Below, one piece after another: positions 11,901 through 22,895 of a DNA stretch of 64,000 nucleotides (the stretch's first letter is position 1; each line of letters begins with the position of its first letter). The stretch spans positions 12,944,324 to 13,008,323 of the forward strand of contig NC_081142.1 in the NCBI RefSeq assembly GCF_958295425.1, given 5' to 3'. The notes below the pieces were generated by a model. That model was not told the DNA's origin, made no database searches, and worked only from the letters and a program-made list of their open reading frames with translations. Source of the DNA: Solea solea. Taxonomy: Eukaryota > Chordata > Actinopteri > Pleuronectiformes > Soleidae. Position numbers and translations under genes: made by a program.

Positions 11901-12039
11901 AAAAAAAACCAAAACAACAACAAACACTGTAGTTTTACATGGACACCAGATTTTAAATTTAAATTTAGTTTTGAGTTTTGGCTCAATGTCCAAAAAAACA
12001 GGCTGAAAATGGAAACTATGTACTACATTTTTCCAACTC
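8935..12039. other. No gene recognised
   Basis: About 3.1 kb of unassigned AT-rich DNA. A small hairpin lies at 9554-9577 (9-bp arms, loop CATATA). A spaced 11-bp inverted pair lies at 10302-10312 and 10345-10355 (CATCTTAACAC and complement). Frames up to 134 residues (8799-9203 minus) have no known domain. Confidence 0.5.
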
Positions 12040-12800
12040 TCTCCTCACTGATGACAAAGACGCTGATTCTCTGGCTTCCTGCAACAGCGTGAGCGAAATT
12101 ACCGTAATAACCACATGTCGGCTTCGACGTGCAACTTCTTTTTCTGATAGCCCAAACCGTCACGTAATTACGGTGATGCAAAGCGCACTTACGCAAGTGT
12201 GTCGTCTGCGATGCGCTCCATGTTAAAGGGTTAATACTTATTTACCATATGCATACGTCTGCCTTTACAAACTAAGAAGTAGCATACCACAAATTTGAGT
12301 AAATTAAAGTGAACGGCCACTGACAGACATAAAAAAGGAGCTCTAATCCCAAATGTGCACCCAGAGACACAAACGTTGTTCACAAACGCTCACCAAGTAC
12401 AGCCTCTTGTCGTCCTCATCGGAGACAGATTTCAATGATTTTCAATCAAAATACAAGATACATTAGGTGATATGTCGACTTCTCGCAGCTGCTTTTCATT
12501 TTCGCGAGTATACACACATCTCCAGCCTGTGAGGTATGGTGCATCAACAGATGGACGCATTCCAGTCATCTCCGAAAAAAGGCGCCGCTTGTTACACATG
12601 CATCTAACCGAGCGTTGGGAGTCTTTCTTTGGTCTCAGACAGTCTGACGAAGAGCTTTAAAACGCTGCTCACACAGTGGTGACACGTTGCAGGCAGATGT
12701 ACTCGGGGTGTGAATGAATGAAGCGGCGAGTCGTCTAGCGTGTCTCTGCAGCGGTGCATTTCAGAGCGTCTGAGAACGATGTTCTAGCTAATGATGAGCC
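12040..12800. other. CpG-dense patch
   Basis: By eye the CpG density is well above the surroundings, roughly 15 CpG in 12040-12240 and about 22 in 12471-12800. The first part contains a loose inverted pair around ATTACCGTAAT and TAATTACGGT. A 62-residue frame at 12472-12660 has no known domain. This could be a young transposable element or a small CpG island; the sequence does not decide. Confidence 0.45.
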
Positions 12801-13075
12801 TAGATAATCATACGAAGAAGGATGGCGGTCATAACCATTACTGGGCCCCATGGCGATACTTGTTTACAGTTATTAGTCAGCGTACTAGCCTGTGCTGTAT
12901 GATACACATTAATAACGTGTATGTGTGGGGTTAAGTGTCAATGCAGCTGAACGCCACATTTGGATTTGAGTGTGTGACCATTTCAATACGAGTGCGATTG
13001 TTACCATTTCGTAATGATGTCTTCTTCTCTTTTTTAATTTACATGTGTGAATGCACTTAGGTGTGCCTGCATACC

Positions 13076-13126
<51 letters not shown>

Positions 13127-13924
13127 AAGGTGTGATTTTGAAACTCTGTTTCTGCTCAGTCTCCATCTGCAGCAGCACCATCCATCAATCTGTCGACTCC
13201 CCAGCCCACCATATCACCTTTCCTTTACCTTCTTGCATTCCTCCCATCCTTCTCTTTTATCTCACACCTCGCTCTTTCTGTCTCTCACCAAGCACCCCCC
13301 CCCACTCCTTATCCAGCTTCATCCCTGTCACCCACTCATTGTCCCATTTTGGCTATTACCATACCACGATGCTGCTGCTGCAGCACAAAATACCGTGTCT
13401 GTGTTTGTGCTAAATGGTTTTTTTTTTACAAAATAAAGTAACTAATGGTTCTTTTCTTTTGCCGTGTTTTTTTTAATATCCTCAGGGAAAAGAAAAATTG
13501 CAAAGTTGCAGTTACACCACACGCACACATCAGGATCCTTTATTTGGCTATGGCCATTTCCTCAACTCCTGGGGGCAGGAACAGAAAGCAGCTGAGGTCA
13601 GTATAATCGTAGCACCCTTGATCAATGCTCATTTGCTTCTATGGCTAGTGTTGCCCACTCCCTCTCCTTTCCCAGACGGGACCAATCTTGAGGTGGTAAT
13701 GCATCATTCATAAGGAGTGTATCGAAGCACTGCAACTCTGAGGCCTTCTAACCTTTAGGCCAAGGCTGGCCCTTCAGTGCCCTCTGTGAGTGATGTTGCG
13801 TCCTGCCTGTGTACAAACATGACAAGGTGTTCAGTTGCTGGGCAGAAGTGTCTTCTGGAGTGAACAGGATTTTTTTTTTTACCAACAACATATTCATATT
13901 GTACCAGGACTTGAGGCATTAGAT
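12801..13924. other. No gene; microsatellite and pyrimidine-rich DNA
   Basis: Holds the long TG tract at 13079-13122 and a pyrimidine-rich stretch to about 13330. The frames of 120-129 residues starting at 13047-13051 are read through the TG tract and are not genes. Confidence 0.55.
13079..13122. repeat. (TG)22 microsatellite
   Basis: An uninterrupted 44-base TG tract, the longest perfect dinucleotide repeat in the window. Confidence 0.98.
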
Positions 13925-14100
13925 TGTTCCATATGAATGGTCTGCAGCGCATTAATGTGTACACCAGCACGCCCATCAGGAGTAATGTAGAGTTACGTGT
14001 CTTGCCCAAGGACACACTGGCATGCAGACTAGCGGGAATCGAACCCACCACAACCTTTGAGTTGAAGGATAAATTACTCTACCACTGAGCTACCGTTGCA
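13925..14100 (-). mobile_element. tRNA-derived SINE with intact A and B boxes
   Basis: Read on the minus strand from 14100, it begins like a tRNA gene. An A box TAGCTCAGTGG (complement of 14082-14092) is followed, at normal spacing, by a B box GGTTCGATTCC (complement of 14035-14045). Beyond it lies the GTCCTTGGGCAAGACACGTAA word shared by many teleost SINE copies, then a decayed body. The anticodon arm does not form a proper five-pair stem, and the acceptor ends do not pair. It is therefore a SINE head and not a working tRNA gene. The boxes could still bind TFIIIC. The 3' boundary is approximate. Confidence 0.85.
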
Positions 14101-14758
14101 ACTGTAAATGAATGTAAATAATATCCACTGAGAGATAACCTTTTAACTTGGTTAATTAAGTGGCTTTGACCGTTTTAAGCAAAGTAAATTTCAGTACTTG
14201 ACACAATAGGGCTACTGCGGTAAGGATGCACACCAAACAATACCAAAGAGATGCTACCAAAGTAAAATTGGAGGATGTTTAAAAAAATCTAATATGCAAT
14301 TTTCAAGCTCTGGTGTGCTGTCGCCAAAACACTGCTACACGACGAGCGCAGAGAATGAGCCGAGCAGTGAATCAAACACTACACTAAACACTATTATTAG
14401 GTATTTTTCTGATAGTATTGCTGGAAGTATAAACAGACATGAAATGAGCACCTGCAGTGAGTGACAGAGACGGTGCTGTGAGAAAGCCACATCTTCTCCT
14501 GCTGCAGCTTTTTGACATACACACAGAACTATGAAGAGGAAACTTTCCACTGGTGCTCCTTGGCATTTTCAGTCAAGAAGGCAGGCAGCGATATCAGACT
14601 TCCCCTTACTCCTCAGATAAGCCTGCAGAGCTCTCTGAGAGGACGACTCGAGGTCTATTTTCTAACCTGCCATATCACTGTTTTGCTTTACGCGTGTCGC
14701 TGTTACGCTTCCACCTTTGTTTCATCAGTCGTGTCACTAGACGTCACAAAAACAACAC
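14101..14758. other. No gene recognised
   Basis: Short overlapping frames on both strands (14335-14811) have no known domain. The plus frames run into the inverted-repeat element that follows. Confidence 0.5.
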
Positions 14759-15257
14759 TGGTCCCTTTACACCTGGCATTAGTTTTTTGTGACCAGATAA
14801 CGATCGGATAGCGTTTCACCACATTCATTTACACCTGGTATTAACACGCGTCTCTGGTGTCCACATCAAGATCAGATCGCTATCTGATCAAGGTCCTCCT
14901 CCCCTTACGTCACCTCCCCCTCTTACTACAGTGTCGTTAGAGAGACTCGTCTTTGCTTTTCAAAGCAGGGGAGGAGGTCTTCTTTGCAGAGGAGACTGTG
15001 CAGTTTTGCTGTGCTTGGAGCCACCACCGTATTTCCGCTTACATAGGTGTTGTGGGTGGAGCAGAGATGCACTGGAGACGCATCGGAGACTCAATGCATT
15101 TACACGTCTGCGTCTCAGACCACCTCCTGAAGTGGTTTGGCAGATCGAATAACAATCTGTCCTTGGGTGTATTTACAATTGTACTCACAAGTGGTCAAGC
15201 GCTATCCGATTGCAACCCGACCCCAGAAAACACTTCCTAATGGCATAAAGGGGGCCA
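14759..15257. mobile_element. Non-autonomous DNA transposon with long inverted ends
   Basis: The two ends are imperfect inverted copies over roughly 65 bases. Both start TGG(T/C)CC and include a (G)GCATTAG or GCCATTAGG word and ATCGGATAGCG(T/C)TT followed by a CACCACA-like word. The internal TTTACACCTGGTATTAA word also appears near 42445, so the family has at least one other remnant here. Element length is about 500 bp with no transposase reading frame. No clear target duplication is visible, so the superfamily is left open. Confidence 0.75.
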
Positions 15258-16404
15258 CAGAAGGAGTCATGAGGAGCTGTTTCATCAGTTTCATCAGCAT
15301 TGTGTAAACTCAAATAGTTTGAATACAGCAGACATGCCAGAAACCAGAAGTTCCATAGTGCCACTGCCAATGCAGGTGGTGCCGTACTGCTCAGGCTTTG
15401 ACAGGGATGCTATTCACCCTGTTGTAAGTTTATGTACATTCAAAATAAACATGGACATTTAAGATTGAAATTCTACATTGAGTCAATTTAAAGCCTCTGA
15501 TTTAAAGCATCCATTTTAACATTAGGGGTAAAAATACAAAGATAGTTGTGTTGATGGGTCACTGCAGGTAAACAAGTTGAATGAGTGGCTCTGACAGCTG
15601 GGTAATATAAGTCTTACCACTGTCCCCACACTTCTCATGTGCATGAGCTATGCACAATATAAGCTCCTGTGTGATACATCTACAAAATTAATCTAATCCC
15701 AAAGGAAGGAGAAATAATTTATTCTAAATAAAGAAGATTTTAATATGTGCATATCCCAAGGTCACAGAAGTCAATGCCGTAATAACACAGGAAATCACAT
15801 GCTATCAAGTTTGTTTTTCCCACTTTTGCAACTCAAAGAAAGGTAATCAGTCAGAAGCATTATGTAAATAACTTCCTATCTGCTGCTGTGTGGGAGCCTT
15901 GTGTATTCAACGTACCTGGTGTTCATTGGTTGTAGTCCCCACTGGTGCCTGTTCTTTAGTTAGGACAAACCTGGCCAAGGCGTAATGGTATCTACAACAT
16001 CGGTTGACATTTCTTTAATGCCATAGTTCTACGGTCAGCGTAACAAGGCAAAGCTGTGAGGCACAGTGTGACCACATCTTTAATGGATGTGGCGCTTTGC
16101 ACAGATCCCTGATACAAAGCTGGTGTGAAGGTTGGTGACAGTTTGTGTGTGTGTGGGTGTAACACAGTGTGAATGCCTCTTCCAGGCAAAGCTCATGAAA
16201 GAGAAACTGTCCTATAAATGTTGCGCACATAACAATAACCTGCGCGCACACGGGCCTTATGCCTACGACTTTACCTCCCACTCTTCCTTATGTCTTCCCC
16301 CTTGCCTCCTCCATCGCCTCATCTTTACTTTGATCCCTGCCCTCTCTTTTTTAATGGGCTTTAAACAAACTGAAACTTTGCATGTGTGTGTGTTTTTTCT
16401 GCAC

Positions 16405-16405
<1 letters not shown>
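15258..16405. other. No gene recognised
   Basis: Unassigned DNA. Frames at 15992-16551 on both strands have no known domain, and the longer ones enter the TTTC repeat. Confidence 0.5.

Positions 16406-16447
<42 letters not shown>
16406..16447. repeat. (TTTC)n microsatellite
   Basis: About ten uninterrupted TTTC units. Confidence 0.97.
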
Positions 16448-16448
<1 letters not shown>

Positions 16449-16739
16449 ACTCCCTGGATATCACCTCGACTTTGATCTGCATCACAGACATGCACATCCC
16501 CTTTCCTGTTCCTCCTTTGCTGTCTGTCTTTCCCTTTCACACATCTTGTGATCCCATTCCTTTGTTCCTCTGGATTTCTTCCATAATTTACCCTGTGCTT
16601 CTCTATCCCAACACAAACTTACAAAGGCTACCCAATTTAATCAACCACCAAGTGTTTTATTACTTTTTTGTGTGGTAAACAACAACAGGAAAAGCGAAAT
16701 AACAAGTGGGGATAGATCCGGCATTAGTACTGCATTAAT

Positions 16740-17149
16740 ATTTTTGTGGCAGCTGCTGATTGAAGACTTTTATAGAAATCAACACTCTTCCAGATGGTCT
16801 AGATTGCAGCAGCACATCTGGTCTTCGATCAGGCTAAAAGGGCACATGTCACTGCACTGCTCATCACGCCCATCGACCTTTACTGGTTACCCATGCCCTG
16901 ATTAAATTCAAAACACTACTACTTCTGTGTCTGCACCTATCTACTTGAACTCAGTCTCATGGGTTATGTCCTGCCTTAGCTGCTGCAAAAGGTTGTCCTC
17001 TGGCATGGCCATGCACACAGAAGAGCCGCAGTCCAGCAGATCGTCAGCAGCTGATAGAGCTACCAAATGCCATCAGTTCAGGTTTGGCTCTCTCTGTCTT
17101 TAGAAAATGCCTTGAAGATGCATCTCGCCTCTAATGTTGAGCTAACATT
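16740..17149 (+). mobile_element. Decayed LINE reverse-transcriptase C-terminal region, 5' part
   Basis: From 16803 one frame reads IAAAHLVFDQAKRAHVTALL and continues through LYWLP. This is the pattern of the region after the thumb in L2/CR1-type LINE proteins (an AAR..T...EH.TP.L..LHWLP-like string). A frameshift follows, then IKFKTLLL in another frame. Stops and shifts are frequent, so nothing is translated. The element continues on the other side of the MITE at 17150-17356. Clade assignment is from memory. Confidence 0.75.
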
Positions 17150-17356
17150 CAGTAAGTTTACATGCATGATAAAGGTTTAGTTTAGTCGGACTAAGACAAT
17201 AATCAGTTTTCTTAATCTCATGTACTGTAAACACGTCTTAGTCTGACCAACGTACCTGGATAATGGGGTACGATTACTCCTGCATGTATATGCTTAATCG
17301 GACTGGAGTCAGACTTGGCGTACAGCAGATAAGAAACAGTGCATGTAAACTTACTG
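17150..17356. mobile_element. 207-bp MITE with 17-bp perfect terminal inverted repeats
   Basis: The left end CAGTAAGTTTACATGCA (17150-17166) is exactly complementary to the right end at 17340-17356. Internally there are further partial palindromes around TAGTCGGACTAAGAC and the GACT/AGTC words. It has no coding capacity. It lies between two parts of a LINE, so it inserted after that LINE. A target duplication is not evident; the flanks are ATT on the left and ACT on the right. Confidence 0.9.
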
Positions 17357-17492
17357 ACTTTCTGATGTCCTACATATTGCTTTATTCAAAGTATTTACTT
17401 TAAGGTCTCCTACTGTATCTGTGTTGTCTCACAGTTGTGAATAGCTTCGGATGAAAATGTCTGCCAAATAGTATAAATAAATACAGAGAGAC
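17357..17492 (+). mobile_element. LINE 3' UTR, continuation after the MITE
   Basis: The sequence from 17430 (TAGCTTCGGATGAAAATGTCTGCCAAATAG) is the decayed form of the CGCTTTGGATAAAAGCGTCTGC(T/C)AAATG 3' end that fish L2-type LINEs carry. It ends in an AT-rich tail. The same motif, less decayed, appears inverted at 26.5 kb. Confidence 0.75.
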
Positions 17493-18849
17493 AGAATTCA
17501 CGATGGAAAAACGATGAAAGGCAAGCGTATCATCGGCCCCTATATCTTCCACCAGTCCTTGTGAATCTTCTTTTTATTAGAAGATAGCAGTAGCCATGGT
17601 AACAAGGACAAAGAACAGTAGAGTGAGAAGCAAGTATAGAAGAGAGGAAAATGCAAGAGAGAAGCAAGAGATGAAAGGCAGTCAGATCATTACAGATGGA
17701 GAGGCGTATGTGATGAAGAACAAGGACAAAAAAAAAGAGAGAGACAGTCATAGAGGCAAGGCGTGAACAAGCAGGGACAGACATAGACAGGTTATCTCCT
17801 CTGAGGTCTGACCTGGAACCAACAGTAGGTCCTTGCTGCTGCCTGGAGACTTGAGCCCTGTGAGGACTGTGACACTTGCAGGCATCACGTCCCAAGGGAA
17901 GTCATTTCACAGACACCATGTCCTGCCGTGAGAACTTCCATTTAGCAAATTTGTCCCTCTGGGATGATAAAACTTCAGGGACATCTCCTGCCTTACTGGC
18001 CTTTGTTTTTTTTTTTAAAGATTTCGATCTGTGTTCATCTCTGTGACTCTCTGTTCCGGCCCAAATGTGCTGTGATTGCAATTTTTTCTTTTTCCTTTCT
18101 TGCACAGGCACACAGTCATTTCCAAAGAGGACAGTTATTAAGTCAGTGTTTGTCCACATTGGCAGTCCCCCATAGACACAACCTTGGAAGGTGCAATGTG
18201 TTAGCCTTTAGCATGCACACAAACAAACTCCAGCTGGTTCCGAGAGTGGCAGCCCACAGCCAAACTCTACAGTGCACTAAACGCTGCCAAGACAATGCAG
18301 CACAGTTGGGAAAATAATGAGATACACTCCATGTGGCAGCATGCTGGAACTGGAACTGTCAGAGGTAAACTTGCGGTTCTAAAGTTTGATGCGCTACTCA
18401 CCGCATCGCTCGATCAATCTGACGGCTTAAAAGCGTGTTTCTTAAACTAGAAGGATCTGGAGTCTCTTAAGAATCAACAGAGTTTTTAATTGTTGTGCAT
18501 CATAAACACTCATCAGTCACTGATTATGATTTTTTTATTACTAGCTGCTCCTTAGCAATCACAAGTGGTGTTGAGTACGTTCCATTAGCAGATTTATGTG
18601 CAAAGCATCTGCACATTGTATTCCAGCCTCACTACTAGTACACAAAAATCCGTTTTTTATATATATGAAATGCTACATTTGATCAAAGCACAGAGATCTG
18701 TACCTGTACAGTATATTTATTCTACATGCAACACACTGTATGTTATTTACTACTTATTTTATCATGTGTATAAATCCAAAGTTGTGTCCAGGTAACATGA
18801 GTTTGTCAACTGCAAGGAACTCACGCACCGGCAGCAATGGCAGGAGGAA
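17493..18849. other. No gene recognised
   Basis: Unassigned DNA with purine-rich stretches at 17600-17790. The 121-residue minus frame at 17530-17895 has no recognisable domain. Confidence 0.5.
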
Positions 18850-19085
18850 GATTAGATGGAGGAGGAAGAGGATGATGCCCCTGCACAACCAACAACCAGA
18901 TTTGAGTTAAGGGGAGTTTCTTACGCTCGCTGTAAAATCAGCAAAAGTCCTATGACACATACTGAAGAAGAAACCGTTTCTGACACATAAACATTTGCTG
19001 CTACCCCAATAAAGTTTGACATTTCCACCACAGCAGATTTGTGGACAGTCAACTATAAGAGTTTAATGGTCATAATCAACATGAT
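18850..19085 (+). pseudogene. hAT transposase remnant (possible)
   Basis: At 19020-19080 the plus strand reads ISTTADLWTVNYKSLMVIIN. This has the TTADxWT..x(K/R)S pattern found around the first catalytic aspartate of hAT transposases. Upstream, after an acidic Glu-rich run, another short frame reads RFELRGVSYARCKISKSP, but stops separate the two. Neither the other catalytic residues nor terminal repeats were found. It is a small dead fragment, and the match is short. Confidence 0.5.
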
Positions 19086-20189
19086 TTTTTTTTGGTAATG
19101 CAGAAATACATTAATGAGTTACTTTTTTTAGATGGTAACGTTGTAAATGTAAGTAGTTCATTTGAAAAACAAACGTAAAAGTTCCCCAATACTACTGCTG
19201 AAAATTGCTCTGTCAAGATTATGAAAGCGTTCTCCTGAGACAAAGGATCATGTATAGTGTTATCACTGTGTAGACGGCTATTTTATCATAATCTTAGCTG
19301 GTTATCAGATATATTTGTGTCGTCTCATAAGAGACTATTACAAGCCATGTCAGTTGTGTGGACAGGACTTGAGGTAAAATCTGATCCATCCCACTCCCAC
19401 TGGAATTTAAAAAAACAAAACAAAGAGTTATGACACAGGTCCAAATCAGAACAGAATACAGTAAATGTACATCCTGTTTTCTCCTTTCTTTAAGGTTTAT
19501 CTAGGGGTGATGTGTGCAAGGTTATCCTGAGCAAACTCTGTGATCAGAGAGGCCAAATGTAAGGCGAACTCATTAGGAAAGGAAGAAGTATGCCAGGCTG
19601 TCATTATCTGCCATACACCAAGTCTACCCTCGGGCTGGAGTGTGTTGCTGGATCCTTGCCTGAGGTTTGACTCTAATCTGCGTCGTCTCTCCGACTGCCT
19701 GAACAATTTCCCAAGTCGCCCACACAAACACTTTTGTCCATTATGTACCTTTAAGCTCTTTTCACTGACAAAATACCGTATTACTACAACACGTTTGGTT
19801 GTAAAATGAAATCAAATCCCTCTTCATAATTAAGATGTGACAGTCGAAGTGCGCCGATGTGAATACAATAATAGAGAGCCCGTGGAGATTATGATGTTTA
19901 ATGGCACATCATGTTCTTCACAGTGTTGCCATTAAAGCAGAGGCAGGTTTGCTGAGCTGCTTTCAGCTATGATTGTGTGAAATAAGCCAGTTATCTTAGT
20001 CAACTGCTGTCTCTGTAAGAAGTGCCGCCTCCAGCACAGCCTCCACCTGTGGCTTCTGAGTCTGTTTCCCCAGGGGTTAAGTTATCATCCTCATCCATGT
20101 CTGCTGTGTTGAATTGAGTGCTTTAAAAAAAAAACATCAGAGCCCTGATTCCAAATATTCTATTCTATTCTTCACTAAAGAAATTAACT
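19086..20189. other. No gene recognised
   Basis: Unassigned AT-rich DNA. Complementary frames at 19497-19809 have no known domain. Confidence 0.5.
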
Positions 20190-20661
20190 CATTGTTAAAT
20201 TGTTAATCGAGATTAATCGCTATTAAAAGTGTGCTTCTCTTCTAATGACTAAATGAATGAGTGATCAGACTATCTTTCTTTTTAAACACAGAACTACACA
20301 TAGAACTGTGTGGTTTCAAAGAGACTCATGCCTATCAAGTGCCAACCAGGTCATCTTAAAATAACCTGACAGGCATCTTAAAATAAAGGATGGGAACATG
20401 GATGACTGCCATCCTGTATCCAACGAGAACATCACAACAACAAAAAAATCCGCCTGAGAATGTCCTTAGAAACTCAGGCATTCACGTTTTTGTCAGGTAG
20501 TTGTCGGTTCCGTCGCTCAGCTTCTTCTACCCAACAACACCTCACCTCTCTCCATCTTCAACTACTACTATCTGTCTCTGTCTCTCCTACAGTATCGGAC
20601 TGACAGCGCACACCAGAAGTAAACAACGATTAACGCGTAAACTTTGACAGCCCTACTTGAT
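20190..20661. mobile_element. Possible hAT-like element, right terminus
   Basis: The right end reads GATTAACGCGTAAACTTTGACAGCCCTA, the inverse of the TAGGGCTGTCAAA(G)TTAACGCG start seen in many fish repeats. GTTAATCGAGATTAATCGC near 20200 is of the same style. The left terminus is not clear. The interior holds a 13-bp direct repeat (CATCTTAAAATAA at 20352 and 20374) and no transposase. Confidence 0.4.
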
Positions 20662-20935
20662 TGATTTTTAAAAAAGGTGGACAACTGAACTGTATGTTGC
20701 TCAATGTGAAATGTTAAACCTGCTTTTCTGTTGGGCTTCCGTAAACACAAGCCGACTTCATTCAGAAGTGCCGATTTGCTTGTGATTTGTCCTCTACCTT
20801 TATGCACTTCGTTCCCATGCACGTCTCCTTTCCTTTGCCTCATAAAATGGTTTGATTGACCCAACGCAGGAGTTCACAAACATGCCCATCTGCTGAAGGC
20901 TCCGATTGTGGGAAAAATAAATAAACTGTGTTTGT

Positions 20936-20957
20936 GAGAGAGAGAGAGAGAGAGAGG
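20936..20957. repeat. (GA)n microsatellite
   Basis: An uninterrupted GA tract of about 11 units. Confidence 0.95.
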
Positions 20958-21506
20958 AAGATGCAGGGCGTGTTTTTTTTCTGTCTGAACCAAACCTGAG
21001 AAGCTTTTTTGTCTGTATACATACACCCATATAATAAAAAGGCCTGCCAATATGACCCGGTCCTGATCCAAACCTGACAATAATTTCAAAACGTTATGTC
21101 CCAACCATGACCCCAACCAGGTCCCAGTGAGTCAGGATGTTTTCAGTCAAGGTGCTTGAGTGAATGCAGCAATTGAAATTGGGTTTAGCACTCTGGGAAA
21201 ATGGATTGATTGCGCTCAGATGTGTAATAAAGGTGCGCGTGTACAAGCAGTACAAATCAATCCACGTAAATAAAATGCATCGACATGAACCCTGTGAAAT
21301 AAATGTGTATTTTCTTCAATCCAGGTGTGTTGGAAACTTAATGTTGGACAGCCATTGGTTCACAATGGTTGACAAAGTGAAAGGTTCAATCTACCCGCCG
21401 CCACTTTCCCCAAACCTATGTAACCCAGAAAGTCCTGATAAATGTAGGTCTGGCAGCACAATGTATAGGAAGCCAATTTGACAAGTGGAGTCCATGATGA
21501 GACACT

Positions 21507-21534
<28 letters not shown>
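21507..21534. repeat. (CA)14 microsatellite
   Basis: An uninterrupted CA tract. Confidence 0.97.
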
Positions 21535-21538
<4 letters not shown>

Positions 21539-21801
21539 GGTTGTGCCATTGTGTGCCCAGGCAGACTGATGCTTGAAGGGCTTGTCAGCCACTTGCCAAT
21601 TCACTGCTGCTCTGCTCCAGCCCAAGTCTTAATCCTCTCCTACTTATTTTGATGTAGCACTGGACTTTGGGCTTTTCTTATAATTGGAGCACAGAGGCTC
21701 CGGGCAAGGTCTCTTGAGTGTGAGTGCGCTCGGTGTGTGTGTGTGTGTGTGCTCTGTGTATGTATTCATACAGGATCATTTTAAGCTACTGTTTTCATCA
21801 T

Positions 21802-22167
21802 GGTACAGTTTGGTTTGGTACAGTACAGCACAGTGTGGAATGACAAAGCCCTCGGTCAGGCTTGCGTTTCGACAGTACTCGGTAGGCGGGGTGTGGGCTG
21901 TGCCTGACGGCCACATCAGCGTGACGTTGTACAAGTGCGATGACAACGAACAACAACATCTAACGTGACACAAGACAATAGACAAGGCTGTTTGTCCCAA
22001 CACAATGTCAAACTTTGTATGAGAATAGACTGTGGGAGTTCCGATCGCAAGGGAGTGACGTTTTTCTGTCGCCCAATCAGCTGACTGACATGGGTGGAGC
22101 CGGTCTGTACTGTTCCATTAAACACAAACGCAAAAAAAATGCGTACTGTACCGAACTGAACCGAACC
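21802..22167. mobile_element. 366-bp non-autonomous DNA transposon with inverted ends
   Basis: The left end (21802-21826, GGTACAGTTTGGTTTGG then TACAGTAC) and the complement of the right end (22143-22167, GGTTCGGTTCAGTTCGG then TACAGTAC) match at most of 25 positions. The interior is GC-richer than the flanks and contains no transposase frame. I recall GGTTCGGTTCGGTA-type ends from fish MITEs, but no superfamily is asserted. Confidence 0.7.
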
Positions 22168-22842
22168 ATTCCACTCAGAAATAATAATAACAAAAATATC
22201 TGCAGTTATTACTTGTTTAAAAAAAAACACATTGTTTCAATATTGCACACATGCGTCTAAGTTCTGTGTCTGTTGGCTTTATGAACCTACATTTTAATCT
22301 GTATTTATAATAGGGTTTATTTCCGTCTTATTTTTGACGTTTAATGGGATATTGCATACAGGTAAAGCAATGAAGACACGCTTTTATCAGTTGCTCATCA
22401 TTGTCCATATCAGAGCCTGAGGCTTCAGCCGGTTTGCTAAGTGCGAATAATGTCAAACCGCTGACAGAACTATCATGTCACCCGCATGTGTATAGGCTCA
22501 GACATATGGGGGGGAGGGACTCCATCACACAAGGTAACTATACTCCACAGCTTTTAGCAGGTTCTAAAACTTTAAAAGTCACTTTTAAAACAGCTATACA
22601 GAGGGTTCACTGTCAACAGATAGTTCTCCCATTATTTTGTTGATAAAGGTGCAGTCGCACCTTTTGTTGATACAGCTCCCCCCACATATTCATCACATCT
22701 CTGTACTGAATCTGTTACCTGTCATGAGTTTTAATATTTATGTGTGTATACTGAGGGAGGCTGAGTTTTGCCTGGATAATCCATTTTGCTGCTAGTTTTT
22801 TTTTCTTTTCTGGCATCACCACCTCAAAAGTTCAGGTACATA
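22168..22842. other. No gene; one small hairpin
   Basis: A hairpin AAAGGTGC-AGTC-GCACCTTT lies at 22645-22664, flanked by a direct repeat TTGTTGAT. Otherwise unassigned. Confidence 0.5.
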
Positions 22843-22895
22843 TGTAGGGCTGCTGCAAATAAATGTGGTAGTTGATTTATGTTTCTTTTTTGACA
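22843..22895 (+). mobile_element. Possible hAT-like terminus
   Basis: GTAGGGCTGCTGCAAATAAA, followed by TAGTTGATT, resembles the TAGGGCTGCAACTAACGATT start of a common vertebrate repeat. It is short and diverged. Confidence 0.3.

Larger units (their letters stand above)
20662..21801. other. No gene; GA, CA and GT tracts
   Basis: Unassigned DNA with three dinucleotide tracts. Minus frames at 20800-21116 are read through the GA tract. Confidence 0.5.

Noticed and set aside
13047..13436. Overlapping frames of 120-129 residues
   Set aside because: They are opened by the TG22 tract, which has no stops in several frames; Cys-Val runs are an artefact.
14035..14100. Functional tRNA gene
   Set aside because: The A and B boxes are intact, but the anticodon and acceptor stems do not pair, and SINE body sequence follows.
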